A stretch of 64,000 nucleotides of DNA from Arthrobacter_H rhombi (GTDB lineage Bacteria; Actinomycetota; Actinomycetes; Actinomycetales; Micrococcaceae): assembly GCF_039526245.1 (NCBI RefSeq), contig NZ_BAAAIV010000005.1, positions 124,001-188,000 of the forward strand, written 5' to 3'. The stretch's first letter is position 1; each line of letters starts with the position of its first letter. Made by a program: the position numbers and the translations under genes. The notes below the pieces were generated by a model. The model saw nothing but the letters and a program-made list of their open reading frames with translations. It was not told where the DNA came from and searched no databases. Positions 7,364 through 15,240 of the stretch are shown here, one piece after another.

Positions 7364-9979
7364 CTATTCGGTGGCCAGTCCCTCCACGGGGGAGAGTCGT
7401 GCCGCGCGGCGGGCCGGGACGATCGAGGCGGCCAGGGCCGCGAGGACGCTGACTCCCAGGACCAGCAGCAGCTGGCCCCACGGCAGCGAGAGCGTCACCG
7501 TGGCGAAGGAACCCACCGCGGACTGGGCACCGAGTGCCCCATAGGTGGTGCCCAGCACGATGCCCAGCAGGGCGGCGACCCCGGCGATCAGCACGGCCTC
7601 GAGCGCGAGCATGCCGCGTAGCTGTCCGCGGGTCAGGCCCAGTGCCCGGAGCAGCGCCGATTCGCGGGTGCGTTCGAGCACCGAGAGGCTCAGCGTGTTC
7701 GCCACGCCGATGAGCGCGATGAACACGGCGACGGCGAGCAGGCCGGAGACGACCAGCAGCAGCGTGTCGATCACCTGGGTGAACAGTGCCTTCTCCATCG
7801 CCCCGCCGGCGACCTGGTAGTCGGAGACCCGCAGGTCGGACGCCAGCGACTTGCCCAGGTCCTGCAGCGCGGCGCTGTCCAGCCCGGGGGCCGCCTTGAT
7901 CCACAGGGTCGGGTAGGCGGCCATCTCATACGATCCGGCTTCGGTGCTGGTGTTGGCGACCGAACCTGCCCCGGTGTAGCCCGGCAGCTGCTGTGCGGTC
8001 GCCGTGGTCATGATCGCCATGGCGGCGTCGGACTGCGACCGCTTCACGGCCAGCGTGCTGGTGTCCTTGCTGCCCAGGGCGTGGACCGTGAGCTTCTTGG
8101 ACTTCTCGGACTGTCCGGCGAGCACCTCGCCGTCGGCGGGCACCAGCGAGGGGTCGTTAAGGACCTGGGCGAGCACGTCGGGATCCGCGGCGTAGAGCGT
8201 GGCTCCCTGGGCGTCCTGCGCCACAGGCTTCAACAGGGCGACGGCGGACACCCCGTCGACCGCGCCGGCCGCCTTGGCCTGGGAGGCGCCGAGCTGGGCC
8301 GCATCAGGGGCCGGGGTGGAGCTGCCGGATCCGCCCGAGCCCTCCGGCAGCGGGGCGCCGCCGAAGGCCTCCCCGTAGGCTGCGGGGGAGTCGACGGTGA
8401 AGTCCACCAGGAAGTTCCGTCCGAGTTCGTCGCCGAAGGACTGCTTGGTGGTCTGCGCGCCGACCATCATCATCGTCACCAGGGTGACCCCGATGAGCAG
8501 CGCGGTGGCCGTCGCCGTGGTGCGGCCCGGGTTGCGGACCGCGTTCAGCGACGCCAGCTTCGCCGGCACGCCGGTCCCGCCGAAGAGCCGGCCCACGGCC
8601 CGCACGGCGCCGGGCAGGAACAGCGAGGCGAGCATCAGGATCCCGATGAAGGAGAGCAGCCCGCCGGTGAAGCCGATGAGCAGCTGGTGCGCGACGGCAC
8701 CGAACACCAGCAGTGCGCCGCCGCCGACGGTCAGCAGCGCCCCGAACACCAGGCGCAGCTTGCCGATGCGGTTGTGCACCGAGGCGTCGTCCGCCGGGCG
8801 CAGGGCGGCCAGCGGGGCCACCGACATGGCGCGCCGGGCCGGAGCCCAGGCGGCGAGCAGCGTCATGAGCGTGCCCACGCCCAATCCGGCGATGACCGAG
8901 ATCGGCGAGATGGCCAGCACCGCGAAGGATGCCGAGGGCAACGTGGACACGTAGCCCACCAACCCGGCCATGACACCGATGGCCAACAGCACGCCCAAGG
9001 CCGAGGACACCACGCCGATGACCAGCGCCTCCACCAGCACGGAGCGGCGCAGTTGGGCGCGCATCGCGCCAAGGGTGCGCAGCAGGGCGAGTTCACGGGT
9101 GCGCTGGGCGACCAGCACGGCGAACGTGTTCATGACCACCAGCCCGGTCACCACCAGGGCGATGAGGGCGAAGACCAGCAGGATGACGGTGAACTGGTCC
9201 TGCCCGCCGGTGTAGCCGGACAGCTCGGTGACCGTGCGTTCCTGCGAGGTCATGACCGAGGGGTTGGTGATCCCGTGGGACTTCAGGGCGTCGGCCGCGG
9301 CGGTGGTGACCGTTGCCGCGTCGGCGCCGTCATCCAGGCGGAGCTTCAGCGACTGGTAGGAGGGGGCGGATCCGGCGAAGGCGCCGTACTTCTTCGGTGA
9401 GACGGCCACCTGCAGGTTCGAGCCCAGGAACGGGCTGTTCGAGGAGGCGGTGATGCCGGTGATGCGTGCCTCGTAGTCCAGTGCCGACCCGTCGGGGGAG
9501 GTGCCGGTCACCCCGACGATGTCGCCGGTGTGCAGGCCGTAGCGTTCGGCGTGGTCGGCATCCACGGTGAGCTCGGACCCGCCGGTGGGGGCGTTGCCGG
9601 ACACCAGGGTGGTGGTGCGCAGTTGCGCGTCGGCGGCGTAGGGCTGGACCACTGCCGTGTAGTCGCCGCTGCCGGTTCCGATCCGTGCCCCGGAGGTGGT
9701 CTGGGGTTCGACGGCGGCTACCCCGGGGACCGCTGCCACGGCGGCGAGCTGCTGCGCGCCGAGCACCTCCTCCTCGGGGACGGGCTGGTTCAGGTCGATG
9801 CCGGCGACCAGGTCGGCGTTCTGGTAGGCCTCGCCGATGCTGCGCTCCAGCGACGCGGTGGCCGAGGAGTTGACCATCAGGGTGGCGGAGAGGAAGGCGG
9901 TGCCGATCATGACCGCCAGGGTGACGGCGATGAAGCGGCGCGCATAGGTGCGGATGTTGGCCAGGGCGAGTGAGAGCAT
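7364..9979 (-). CDS. FtsX/MacB-type ABC transporter permease
   Basis: The 871-residue permease has the layout typical of actinobacterial FtsX-domain exporters. It begins with an N-terminal helix followed by a large extracytoplasmic domain (about residues 40-250). A first FtsX domain of three helices follows (about 260-400), with the signature AQRTRELALLRTLGAMRAQL. A central pair of helices, a second external domain and a second FtsX domain (about 740-871, ERTRESALLRALGLTRGQL) complete it. Such proteins export lipids, peptides or drugs by a mechanotransmission cycle. It starts 1 nt after the stop codon of the ATPase gene, so the two are co-translated. The substrate is unknown. Confidence 0.92.
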   Translation of the reverse strand: MLSLALANIRTYARRFIAVTLAVMIGTAFLSATLMVNSSATASLERSIGEAYQNADLVAGIDLNQPVPEEEVLGAQQLAAVAAVPGVAAVEPQTTSGARIGTGSGDYTAVVQPYAADAQLRTTTLVSGNAPTGGSELTVDADHAERYGLHTGDIVGVTGTSPDGSALDYEARITGITASSNSPFLGSNLQVAVSPKKYGAFAGSAPSYQSLKLRLDDGADAATVTTAAADALKSHGITNPSVMTSQERTVTELSGYTGGQDQFTVILLVFALIALVVTGLVVMNTFAVLVAQRTRELALLRTLGAMRAQLRRSVLVEALVIGVVSSALGVLLAIGVMAGLVGYVSTLPSASFAVLAISPISVIAGLGVGTLMTLLAAWAPARRAMSVAPLAALRPADDASVHNRIGKLRLVFGALLTVGGGALLVFGAVAHQLLIGFTGGLLSFIGILMLASLFLPGAVRAVGRLFGGTGVPAKLASLNAVRNPGRTTATATALLIGVTLVTMMMVGAQTTKQSFGDELGRNFLVDFTVDSPAAYGEAFGGAPLPEGSGGSGSSTPAPDAAQLGASQAKAAGAVDGVSAVALLKPVAQDAQGATLYAADPDVLAQVLNDPSLVPADGEVLAGQSEKSKKLTVHALGSKDTSTLAVKRSQSDAAMAIMTTATAQQLPGYTGAGSVANTSTEAGSYEMAAYPTLWIKAAPGLDSAALQDLGKSLASDLRVSDYQVAGGAMEKALFTQVIDTLLLVVSGLLAVAVFIALIGVANTLSLSVLERTRESALLRALGLTRGQLRGMLALEAVLIAGVAALLGIVLGTTYGALGAQSAVGSFATVTLSLPWGQLLLVLGVSVLAALAASIVPARRAARLSPVEGLATE

Positions 9980-9980
9980 G

Positions 9981-10730
9981 TCAGGCCCCCAGTGAGGCCA
10001 GCGCCGCGGTGACGGCTTCCGGCGTCGGATCGGAGAGCTGGCCCACCAGTTCGCCGTCGCGCATCAGCAGCACCTCGTCGGCGTAGCTGGCGGCGACCGG
10101 GTCGTGGGTGACCATGATGATGGTCTGGCCCATCTCCTTCACCGAGGAGCGCATCAGCGAGAGGACCTCGGCGCCGGTGCGGGTGTCCAGGTTGCCGGTG
10201 GGCTCGTCACCGAACACGACGGCGGGGCGGGTGAGCAGGGCGCGGGCCACCGCCACGCGCTGCTGCTGGCCGCCGGAGAGCTCGTGCGGCTTGTGGCGCA
10301 GCCGGTCCCCGAGGGACAGGGTGGAGACCACCTGGGCCAGCCAGTCGGCGTCGTGCTTGGCGCCCGCGAGTTGCAGCGGGAGCAGGATGTTCTGCTCGGC
10401 GGTGAGCGTGGGGACCAAGTTGAAGGACTGGAACACGAAGCCGATCTTCTCGCGGCGCAGCCGGGTGAGGTCGTTGTCGTTCAGTGCGGTGATGTCCTGC
10501 CCCGCAATGGTGATGGAGCCGGAGGTGGCCGAATCCAGGCCGGCCAGGCAATGCATCAGGGTGGATTTGCCGGAGCCGGAGGGGCCCATGATGGCGGTGA
10601 AGCGTCCAGCGGTGAAGGACACGTCGACGCCGGCCAGGGCGTGGACCGCGGTGGGGCCGGAGCCGTAGACCTTGGTCAGGCCCCGGGCTGAAACGGCCTG
10701 GGTGGTGGAGTGGGTGTCGGTGATCGTCAT
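9981..10730 (-). CDS. ABC transporter ATP-binding protein (LolD/MacB class)
   Basis: The protein is the 249-residue ATPase partner of the downstream FtsX-type permease. Visible motifs are the Walker A GPSGSGKST, the Q-loop FVFQSFNLVPTLTAEQN, the signature LSGGQQQRVAVARALL, the Walker B VVFGDEPTG and the H-loop MVTHD. Three in-frame starts lie close together: TTG 10739, ATG 10736 and ATG 10730. I chose ATG 10730 because TAGATT at 10738-10743 ends 7 nt before it, matching the leaderless pattern of neighbouring genes. A 20-bp palindrome further upstream is probably the site of the response regulator encoded at 13288. Confidence 0.93.
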   Translation of the reverse strand: MTITDTHSTTQAVSARGLTKVYGSGPTAVHALAGVDVSFTAGRFTAIMGPSGSGKSTLMHCLAGLDSATSGSITIAGQDITALNDNDLTRLRREKIGFVFQSFNLVPTLTAEQNILLPLQLAGAKHDADWLAQVVSTLSLGDRLRHKPHELSGGQQQRVAVARALLTRPAVVFGDEPTGNLDTRTGAEVLSLMRSSVKEMGQTIIMVTHDPVAASYADEVLLMRDGELVGQLSDPTPEAVTAALASLGA

Positions 10731-10737
10731 GCTCATC

Positions 10738-10743
10738 AATCTA
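10738..10743 (-). promoter_or_regulatory. -10 box TAGATT for the ABC exporter operon
   Basis: Read on the - strand, TAGATT ends 7 nt before the ATG at 10730. The palindrome at 10799-10818 lies about 56 bp further upstream, a usual position for an activator. Confidence 0.45.
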
Positions 10744-10798
10744 TGGCGTGGGTGTCCTGTGGGGGATCAGCCCGGCGGAGGGTCTTTGCGCGGGGTGG

Positions 10799-10818
10799 GG
10801 TCATACCGGGGTATGACC
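10799..10818. promoter_or_regulatory. 20-bp palindrome, likely response-regulator binding site
   Basis: The site is GGTCATACC-GG-GGTATGACC with perfect 9-bp arms. The half-site GTCATACC recurs in front of the sensor kinase gene (15200-15207). It sits in the divergent region between the ABC operon and the LCP lipoprotein gene and could control either or both. Confidence 0.6.
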
Positions 10819-10878
10819 TCGGTTGTGGCGGGCGTCGGGAAGGGTGTGGCGGTCGCGGGGCGCGGGGGCGGCGGGCGT

Positions 10879-10884
10879 CACAAT
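10879..10884 (+). promoter_or_regulatory. -10-like box CACAAT for the LCP lipoprotein gene
   Basis: CACAAT ends 6 nt before the ATG at 10891. It supports that start over in-frame starts further upstream, which would extend into the divergent ABC gene. Confidence 0.4.
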
Positions 10885-10890
10885 GGACGC

Positions 10891-12048
10891 ATGACCCTTC
10901 GCCCGAGAACCGCAGCCGCCGTGCTCGCCCCCGTGTTGACCCTGGCCCTGCTCACCGGCTGTTCCAAGCCGGCCGAACCCGCACCGAGCCAGGCACCGAC
11001 CAGCGCAGCGTCGACCTCGGCTGCGCCGAAGCCGGCCATCAAGACCGCGGGTCTCTCCAAGGAGCTGACCTCGTTCGCGACGGCGCTCTACACCGGGAAA
11101 ACGGTGCCCACCAGTGGCCCGGCCACCGCGGCGCTGAAGCACGTGAAGGCGGCCGACGGCACCCCGGAGGTCAAGGGCACCGCGGGCACCTGGAATAAGG
11201 AGCACTTTGCCGTGCTCACCAGCGGCAAGGACGTGACCCTGGCGGTGAAGCACCAGGGCAAGTGGACCGCCGTCGGCGGCTGGTGGCCGTCGCTGGGCAT
11301 CCAGGACGCCGCCCTGGGCGGCAAGCGCCATGTGCTGCTGATGGGATCGGACGCCCGGGAGAAGAAGGGGCAGAAGGTCGATGGCAGCCACGCCGACGCG
11401 CTGCAGGTGGTCGGGGTCGACGGCCACGGTGGTGGCGGCGTGCTGGGCATCCCGCGCGACCTCTGGGTCACCCAGCCCGGCGGCGGGAAGGCCAAGATCA
11501 ACGACGCCATGGAAAAGCACGGTCCCGAGGCGGAAGCCAAGCTGGTCGCCCAGGTCACCGACCTGCCGCTCGAGGGCTACGTGCTGACCGGCTTCACCGG
11601 CTTCCAGAAGATGATCGACGAGCTCGGCGGCATCACCGTCAACGCTCCCATGAAGGTTCGCGCCGTGGAGAAGGGCAAACACCACGTCGACGGGTACGAC
11701 GCCTTCTGGTTCTCCCGCGAACGCAAGACCCTGCCGAAGGGCGACTTCGACCGCAGCTTCAACCAGGGCCTCACGCTGACCGGCATCGGTGCCTACGCCA
11801 TCGCGAAGGGCCCCGCCGGGCTGGCCACGGTGCTGGATGTGGCCAACAAGCACTCGACCACCAACCTCTCGGCCGAACAAGCGCTGACCTTCGGCGCCTG
11901 GGCCTACCAGGCCGACCTGAAGAAGGTGGGACACCAGGTCCCGACCGCCACCTACGGGTGGAGCGCCGACCGGCAATCGATCTTGAACATCACCGACGAA
12001 ACGCGCTCGGTCTTCAAGGATTTCAAGGACGGAAACCTGCCCAGATAG
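10891..12048 (+). CDS. LytR-CpsA-Psr (LCP) family lipoprotein
   Basis: The 385-residue protein begins with a lipoprotein signal peptide (lipobox LLTGC, cysteine at residue 24) and a Ser/Ala/Pro-rich linker. The LCP core can be traced: LLMGSDAR, then GILGIPRDLWV-like text (VLGIPRDLWV), KINDAME, GYVLTGFTGFQKMIDELGGI and FWFSRERK with FDRSFNQG. LCP enzymes transfer undecaprenyl-linked polymers to peptidoglycan. Two features are odd. Typical LCP proteins have a transmembrane N-terminus rather than a lipobox, and the usual RSDT segment is replaced by SHADALQ. It may be a divergent ligase or a non-catalytic relative. It is transcribed away from the ABC exporter. Confidence 0.78.
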   Translation: MTLRPRTAAAVLAPVLTLALLTGCSKPAEPAPSQAPTSAASTSAAPKPAIKTAGLSKELTSFATALYTGKTVPTSGPATAALKHVKAADGTPEVKGTAGTWNKEHFAVLTSGKDVTLAVKHQGKWTAVGGWWPSLGIQDAALGGKRHVLLMGSDAREKKGQKVDGSHADALQVVGVDGHGGGGVLGIPRDLWVTQPGGGKAKINDAMEKHGPEAEAKLVAQVTDLPLEGYVLTGFTGFQKMIDELGGITVNAPMKVRAVEKGKHHVDGYDAFWFSRERKTLPKGDFDRSFNQGLTLTGIGAYAIAKGPAGLATVLDVANKHSTTNLSAEQALTFGAWAYQADLKKVGHQVPTATYGWSADRQSILNITDETRSVFKDFKDGNLPR

Positions 12049-12103
12049 CACGACGGCGGTGCCTCACCGAGGCCCGGACGATGCCGGATCGTGACTCTTT
12101 CGT

Positions 12104-12109
12104 TATGAT
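12104..12109 (+). promoter_or_regulatory. -10 box TATGAT for the Pro/Thr-rich surface protein gene
   Basis: TATGAT predicts a transcript start near 12116. This excludes the ATG at 12113 and leaves a short leader with AGGAGG (12143-12148) before the ATG at 12152. Confidence 0.5.
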
Positions 12110-12151
12110 GGGATGAGTGCCACCCGGCACCCGGACGCCCCGAGGAGGCAG

Positions 12152-13273
12152 ATGCGCCACGTAGCACGGCATTCCACGCAGCGCACTGCCCTGCGGTGCG
12201 CCGCTGTGCTCGGCACCGTCCTGGTCGTCGGTTCGCTCGGTGTTTCCGGGGCAAGCGCGGCGTCCGCCGCGCCGGTCGAAGGATCCTCCCAGGGGCCCAT
12301 CGAACGCACCGCCACCGTCGTCGGTGACGTCGTGGGTGCCACGAGTTCCATCATCGCCGACGGACCAGCGCCGCCCGGTTCCACGCCATCACCCGGAACG
12401 AGCGCGCCCGGTACTGGCTCCTCGGCCCCCACCGAGCCGGCTTCGACGACTGATCCGGCCGTCCCCACCGATCCGTCGCCCACTGAGCCGACGGATCCCA
12501 CATCGCCCGGATCCTCGGAGCCGGCGGGCCCCAGCGAACCCCCCACGGATCCGCCGACGCCGCCGACCGATCCCACACCGACGCCCACGCCGACTCCGAC
12601 GCCGACCAAGTCCTCGGATCCTGCACCGGCGCCGTCGACCGAACCCACGCGCCAGCCCACCAGGCCCTCGACGCATCCGCAGCCCTCGCGTCCCCGGACG
12701 GCCCACGCACGCCCCTCGACGGGCGGCGCCGCCTCCGGCAACGGAGGAGCGGGTTCCGGTCGGGACTGGTCCTCGGCATCGGGTGGCCGGCAATACAGCA
12801 ACAACGGCCCCCGGGCCATCCAGCAAGGCGGGAAGCGGGACGCCCGGACCGGATTCCAGGTGGATCCTGCCACCGGCTTTGCGATCCACCCCGGGACCGG
12901 CCTGCTGATCGACCCCTCGACCGGCCGGATGCTCACGCGCGGTTCGCTGGAATCGAGCGATTTCGCCTACGACTTCGCCACCGGTGAGATCCGGCTGGCC
13001 ACGGCGCACAACGCCGGCGGCGTCGATGAGGCCGATCCCACCGCTTCGTCCTCCGCGGCGAAAGCCACCGGCTCGGAGCACTCCACCGCGGCGGCCGGCT
13101 ACACCGGAGACGGCCCACGGGCCGAACCCGCGGATTCGTCGCCCACGGCGAACATCGGGATGTCCCCGTCCATGATGACCATGGTCTTCGGCGCGCTGAT
13201 CGTGTTCGGCGGGCTCTGGTACTTCTTCGTCTTCGTCAGGAGTCCCGGGCCGAAGCCGCAGCACCGCGACTGA
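12152..13273 (+). CDS. Pro/Thr-rich secreted, C-terminally anchored surface protein
   Basis: I do not recognise a family for the whole 373-residue protein. An N-terminal signal peptide (hydrophobic core about residues 17-32, AxA-type site near 35-40) is followed by about 180 residues rich in Pro, Thr and Ser, including (PT)6 encoded at 12572-12607. Then come four exact octapeptide units at residues 230-261 (DARTGFQV, DPATGFAI, HPGTGLLI, DPSTGRML). A second linker follows, then a C-terminal helix (about 340-360) and a short basic tail. The layout is that of a wall-spanning stalk held in the membrane by its C-terminus. The start is ATG 12152 behind AGGAGG; ATG 12113 is less likely. Confidence 0.65.
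   Translation: MRHVARHSTQRTALRCAAVLGTVLVVGSLGVSGASAASAAPVEGSSQGPIERTATVVGDVVGATSSIIADGPAPPGSTPSPGTSAPGTGSSAPTEPASTTDPAVPTDPSPTEPTDPTSPGSSEPAGPSEPPTDPPTPPTDPTPTPTPTPTPTKSSDPAPAPSTEPTRQPTRPSTHPQPSRPRTAHARPSTGGAASGNGGAGSGRDWSSASGGRQYSNNGPRAIQQGGKRDARTGFQVDPATGFAIHPGTGLLIDPSTGRMLTRGSLESSDFAYDFATGEIRLATAHNAGGVDEADPTASSSAAKATGSEHSTAAAGYTGDGPRAEPADSSPTANIGMSPSMMTMVFGALIVFGGLWYFFVFVRSPGPKPQHRD
12839..12934 (+). repeat. four tandem octapeptide-coding units
   Basis: The 96 bp encode four 8-residue units of the form (D/H)-x-x-TG-x-x-(V/I/L). The codons differ between units, so the repeat is conserved at protein level rather than being a recent DNA duplication. Confidence 0.7.
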
Positions 13274-13287
13274 GGCGTGGCGCCGGA

Positions 13288-13977
13288 CTACGGCGTGACC
13301 ACACCGGTGGCGTAGGCAATCACCACGGCCTGGACGCGGTCGCGGGCCTGTAGCTTGGCCAGGATGCGTCCCACGTGGGTCTTGACGGTCGCCTCCGAGA
13401 GGAACAGCCCGGCGGCGATCTCCGGGTTGGACCGGCCCAGGGCAATCAGTTCGAAGACCTCCCGTTCGCGCGCCGTCAGCGAGGCCACTGCCTGTTCGTG
13501 CACCGAGGCATCCTGGGCCGGGCGGCGGAGCATCGGGGCCACATGGTCCAGCAACCGGCGCGTGGTCGACGGGGCGATCACGGCGTCACCGCGGTGCACG
13601 GTGCGGATGGCCTCGAGCAGCTCCTCTGGCGGCGCGTCCTTGAGCAGGAAACCGCTGGCCCCGGCCTGGATGGCGGACAGGGCGTACTCGTCCAGATCGA
13701 ATGTGGTGAGCACGATGATGCGCGGACCGCCGCAGGGCTGGCCCTCCAGGAGCTTCCCGGTGGTTTCGATCCCGTCCATTTCCGGCATGCGCACATCCAT
13801 GAGGACGACGTCGGCGTGGGCCAATGCGGGGGAGGCCAGGGCCTCGCGCCCGTTGGTTGCCTCGGCCACCACCTCGAGGTCGGGTTGGGAGTTGATCAGC
13901 ATCCGGAAGCCGCTGCGGACCAGGAGCTGGTCGTCGACCAGGGCGACGGTGATCGGGTTGGTGCTCTCGGTGTCCAC
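13288..13977 (-). CDS. NarL/FixJ-family response regulator
   Basis: The 229-residue DNA-binding regulator has an N-terminal receiver domain (VALVDDQLLVRSGFR, phospho-acceptor aspartate in VLMDVRMPEMDG, conserved lysine in FLLKDAPPEEL). A C-terminal LuxR-type helix-turn-helix follows (LTAREREVFELIALGRSNPEIA, SEATVKTHVGRILAKL). The GTG start directly follows the TAA of the kinase gene with no gap, so the two are translationally coupled. It probably binds GGTCATACC-type sites found before the ABC exporter and before its own operon. The 3' end faces the surface-protein gene, 14 bp away. Confidence 0.95.
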   Translation of the reverse strand: MDTESTNPITVALVDDQLLVRSGFRMLINSQPDLEVVAEATNGREALASPALAHADVVLMDVRMPEMDGIETTGKLLEGQPCGGPRIIVLTTFDLDEYALSAIQAGASGFLLKDAPPEELLEAIRTVHRGDAVIAPSTTRRLLDHVAPMLRRPAQDASVHEQAVASLTAREREVFELIALGRSNPEIAAGLFLSEATVKTHVGRILAKLQARDRVQAVVIAYATGVVTP

Positions 13978-15165
13978 TTAGTCCTCGGTGTAGGGGATGA
14001 AGATGCTGGCGGAGAAGCCGCCATGGGGTCGGGGCCCGGTGCTGATACGTCCATCGTAGAGGGCGACCCGTTCGGCCATGCCGACCAGCCCCTGCTGTGC
14101 CCCGACGTTGTCGTCGGTCGCGCCGGCGCCGCGCCCATCGTCGGTGACCTCGAGCTCCAAGCCGGAGCTCGTCCACGTCAGCCGGACGTCGGCCCGGGCC
14201 GCCGGGCCGGCGTGCTTGATCGTGTTGGTGAGCGCCTCCTGGACGGCCCGGTAGCCGGTGAGCTCCGCTCCGGGCGGCAGGTCACGCCGGGGCGCACCCT
14301 GGACCTCGTAGCGGACCTCCAGTCCCGCTGTCCGCGTGGCTTCGAGCAGTTCGGGGATATCCTCCAGCGTGGGGAGGGGGCGCGTGGAGGCCTGCTCATC
14401 GCCGCGCAACACGCCCAAGAGCCGACGCATTTCCCGCAGGGACTTCCGTCCGGTTTCCGAGATGGTGGCCAGGGTCTCGCGGGCGATCTCCGGATCCTTT
14501 TCGCTGGCGTACCGTGCGCCGTCGGACTGGGTGATGATGACGGAGAGCGAATGGGCCACGATGTCGTGCATCTCCCGGGCAATCCGCCCCCGTTCATCCG
14601 ACGCGGCCAGTTCGCGTTCCTGCTGCCGCTCCACCTCGAGGCGGGTCGCGCGGTCTTCCAGTGCCTGGACGGCCAACCGGCGGGTGCGTGCCAGGTCCCC
14701 GAAGGTCCAGCAAACCAGCACGAGCAGGACCAGGCCGACAAAGCTGGGAAGCAGGTGCAGCCCGATGGCCTGCCCTTCAACGATGCCATAGCGCAGCGTC
14801 GCCAGTACCGCGCCGACCATGCCCGCGCACAGCCCGGCCATGGACTGCCAACGACGGGCGTACTTGGCCAGACCGTAGACCGTGATCAAGACGGCAACCT
14901 GCGAACCGAGGTACGTCGGGACGAAGGCCACCTGCAGCAGGCACCCGAGGACGACGACGGCGGCGCTGCGCCCCGGGTGCGTCCGACGCCAGATCAAGGG
15001 CAGGAGTTGCAGGGAAACGCAGACGAGCTCAATCGGGCCGTGGCCGAATCCGGCGAGGACCACCGGCACGACGCCGAAGAGCAGCCAAGCAGCCAAGCCG
15101 GTGATCAGGTCGACCTTGCGGGGGTTTTCCCGCAGCCAATGGTCAATGGCACGGTGCGGAGTCAT
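13978..15165 (-). CDS. sensor histidine kinase (HisKA_3 class)
   Basis: The 395-residue membrane kinase has four to five predicted helices in the first 150 residues and no large sensor domain. Next comes a coiled coil and the HisKA_3 phospho-acceptor region (RGRIAREMHDIVAHSLSV), with the histidine in MHD. The ATPase domain carries ALTNTIKHAG (N-box) and VTDDGRG. Such intramembrane-sensing kinases, paired with a LuxR-type regulator and near an FtsX-type exporter, often respond to membrane or wall stress in Gram-positive bacteria; that role here is inference. TAGAGT at 15172-15177 ends 6 nt before the ATG, predicting a leaderless transcript. Confidence 0.95.
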   Translation of the reverse strand: MTPHRAIDHWLRENPRKVDLITGLAAWLLFGVVPVVLAGFGHGPIELVCVSLQLLPLIWRRTHPGRSAAVVVLGCLLQVAFVPTYLGSQVAVLITVYGLAKYARRWQSMAGLCAGMVGAVLATLRYGIVEGQAIGLHLLPSFVGLVLLVLVCWTFGDLARTRRLAVQALEDRATRLEVERQQERELAASDERGRIAREMHDIVAHSLSVIITQSDGARYASEKDPEIARETLATISETGRKSLREMRRLLGVLRGDEQASTRPLPTLEDIPELLEATRTAGLEVRYEVQGAPRRDLPPGAELTGYRAVQEALTNTIKHAGPAARADVRLTWTSSGLELEVTDDGRGAGATDDNVGAQQGLVGMAERVALYDGRISTGPRPHGGFSASIFIPYTED

Positions 15166-15171
15166 GATTCC

Positions 15172-15177
15172 ACTCTA
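15172..15177 (-). promoter_or_regulatory. -10 box TAGAGT for the two-component operon
   Basis: On the - strand TAGAGT ends 6 nt before the ATG at 15165. The expected -35 region (about 15195-15200) touches the regulator half-site. Confidence 0.45.
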
Positions 15178-15189
15178 CTTTTCGGCGGT

Positions 15190-15207
15190 GGTACCCCGCG
15201 TCATACC
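15190..15207. promoter_or_regulatory. probable autoregulatory half-site of the response regulator
   Basis: GTCATACC (15200-15207) matches one arm of the palindrome at 10799-10818, and an imperfect partner GGTACC begins at 15190. Its place next to the -35 region of the kinase promoter suggests autoregulation. Confidence 0.45.
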
Positions 15208-15240
15208 AGGGGCGGGGATGGATCCGTGCCGGAGAGTTGT

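Noticed and set aside
8081..9400. + strand open frame of about 440 codons opposite the ABC permease gene
   Set aside because: It is a low-complexity Gly/His/Gln/Arg-rich antisense frame without a ribosome site, a by-product of GC-rich codon positions.
10672..10890. Upstream extension of the LCP lipoprotein frame
   Set aside because: It runs into the divergent ATPase gene and would bury the signal peptide. ATG 10891 places the lipobox at residue 24.
12572..12607. Short tandem repeats as a CRISPR or other array
   Set aside because: They encode (PT)6 in frame inside a Pro/Thr-rich protein; there are no spacers.
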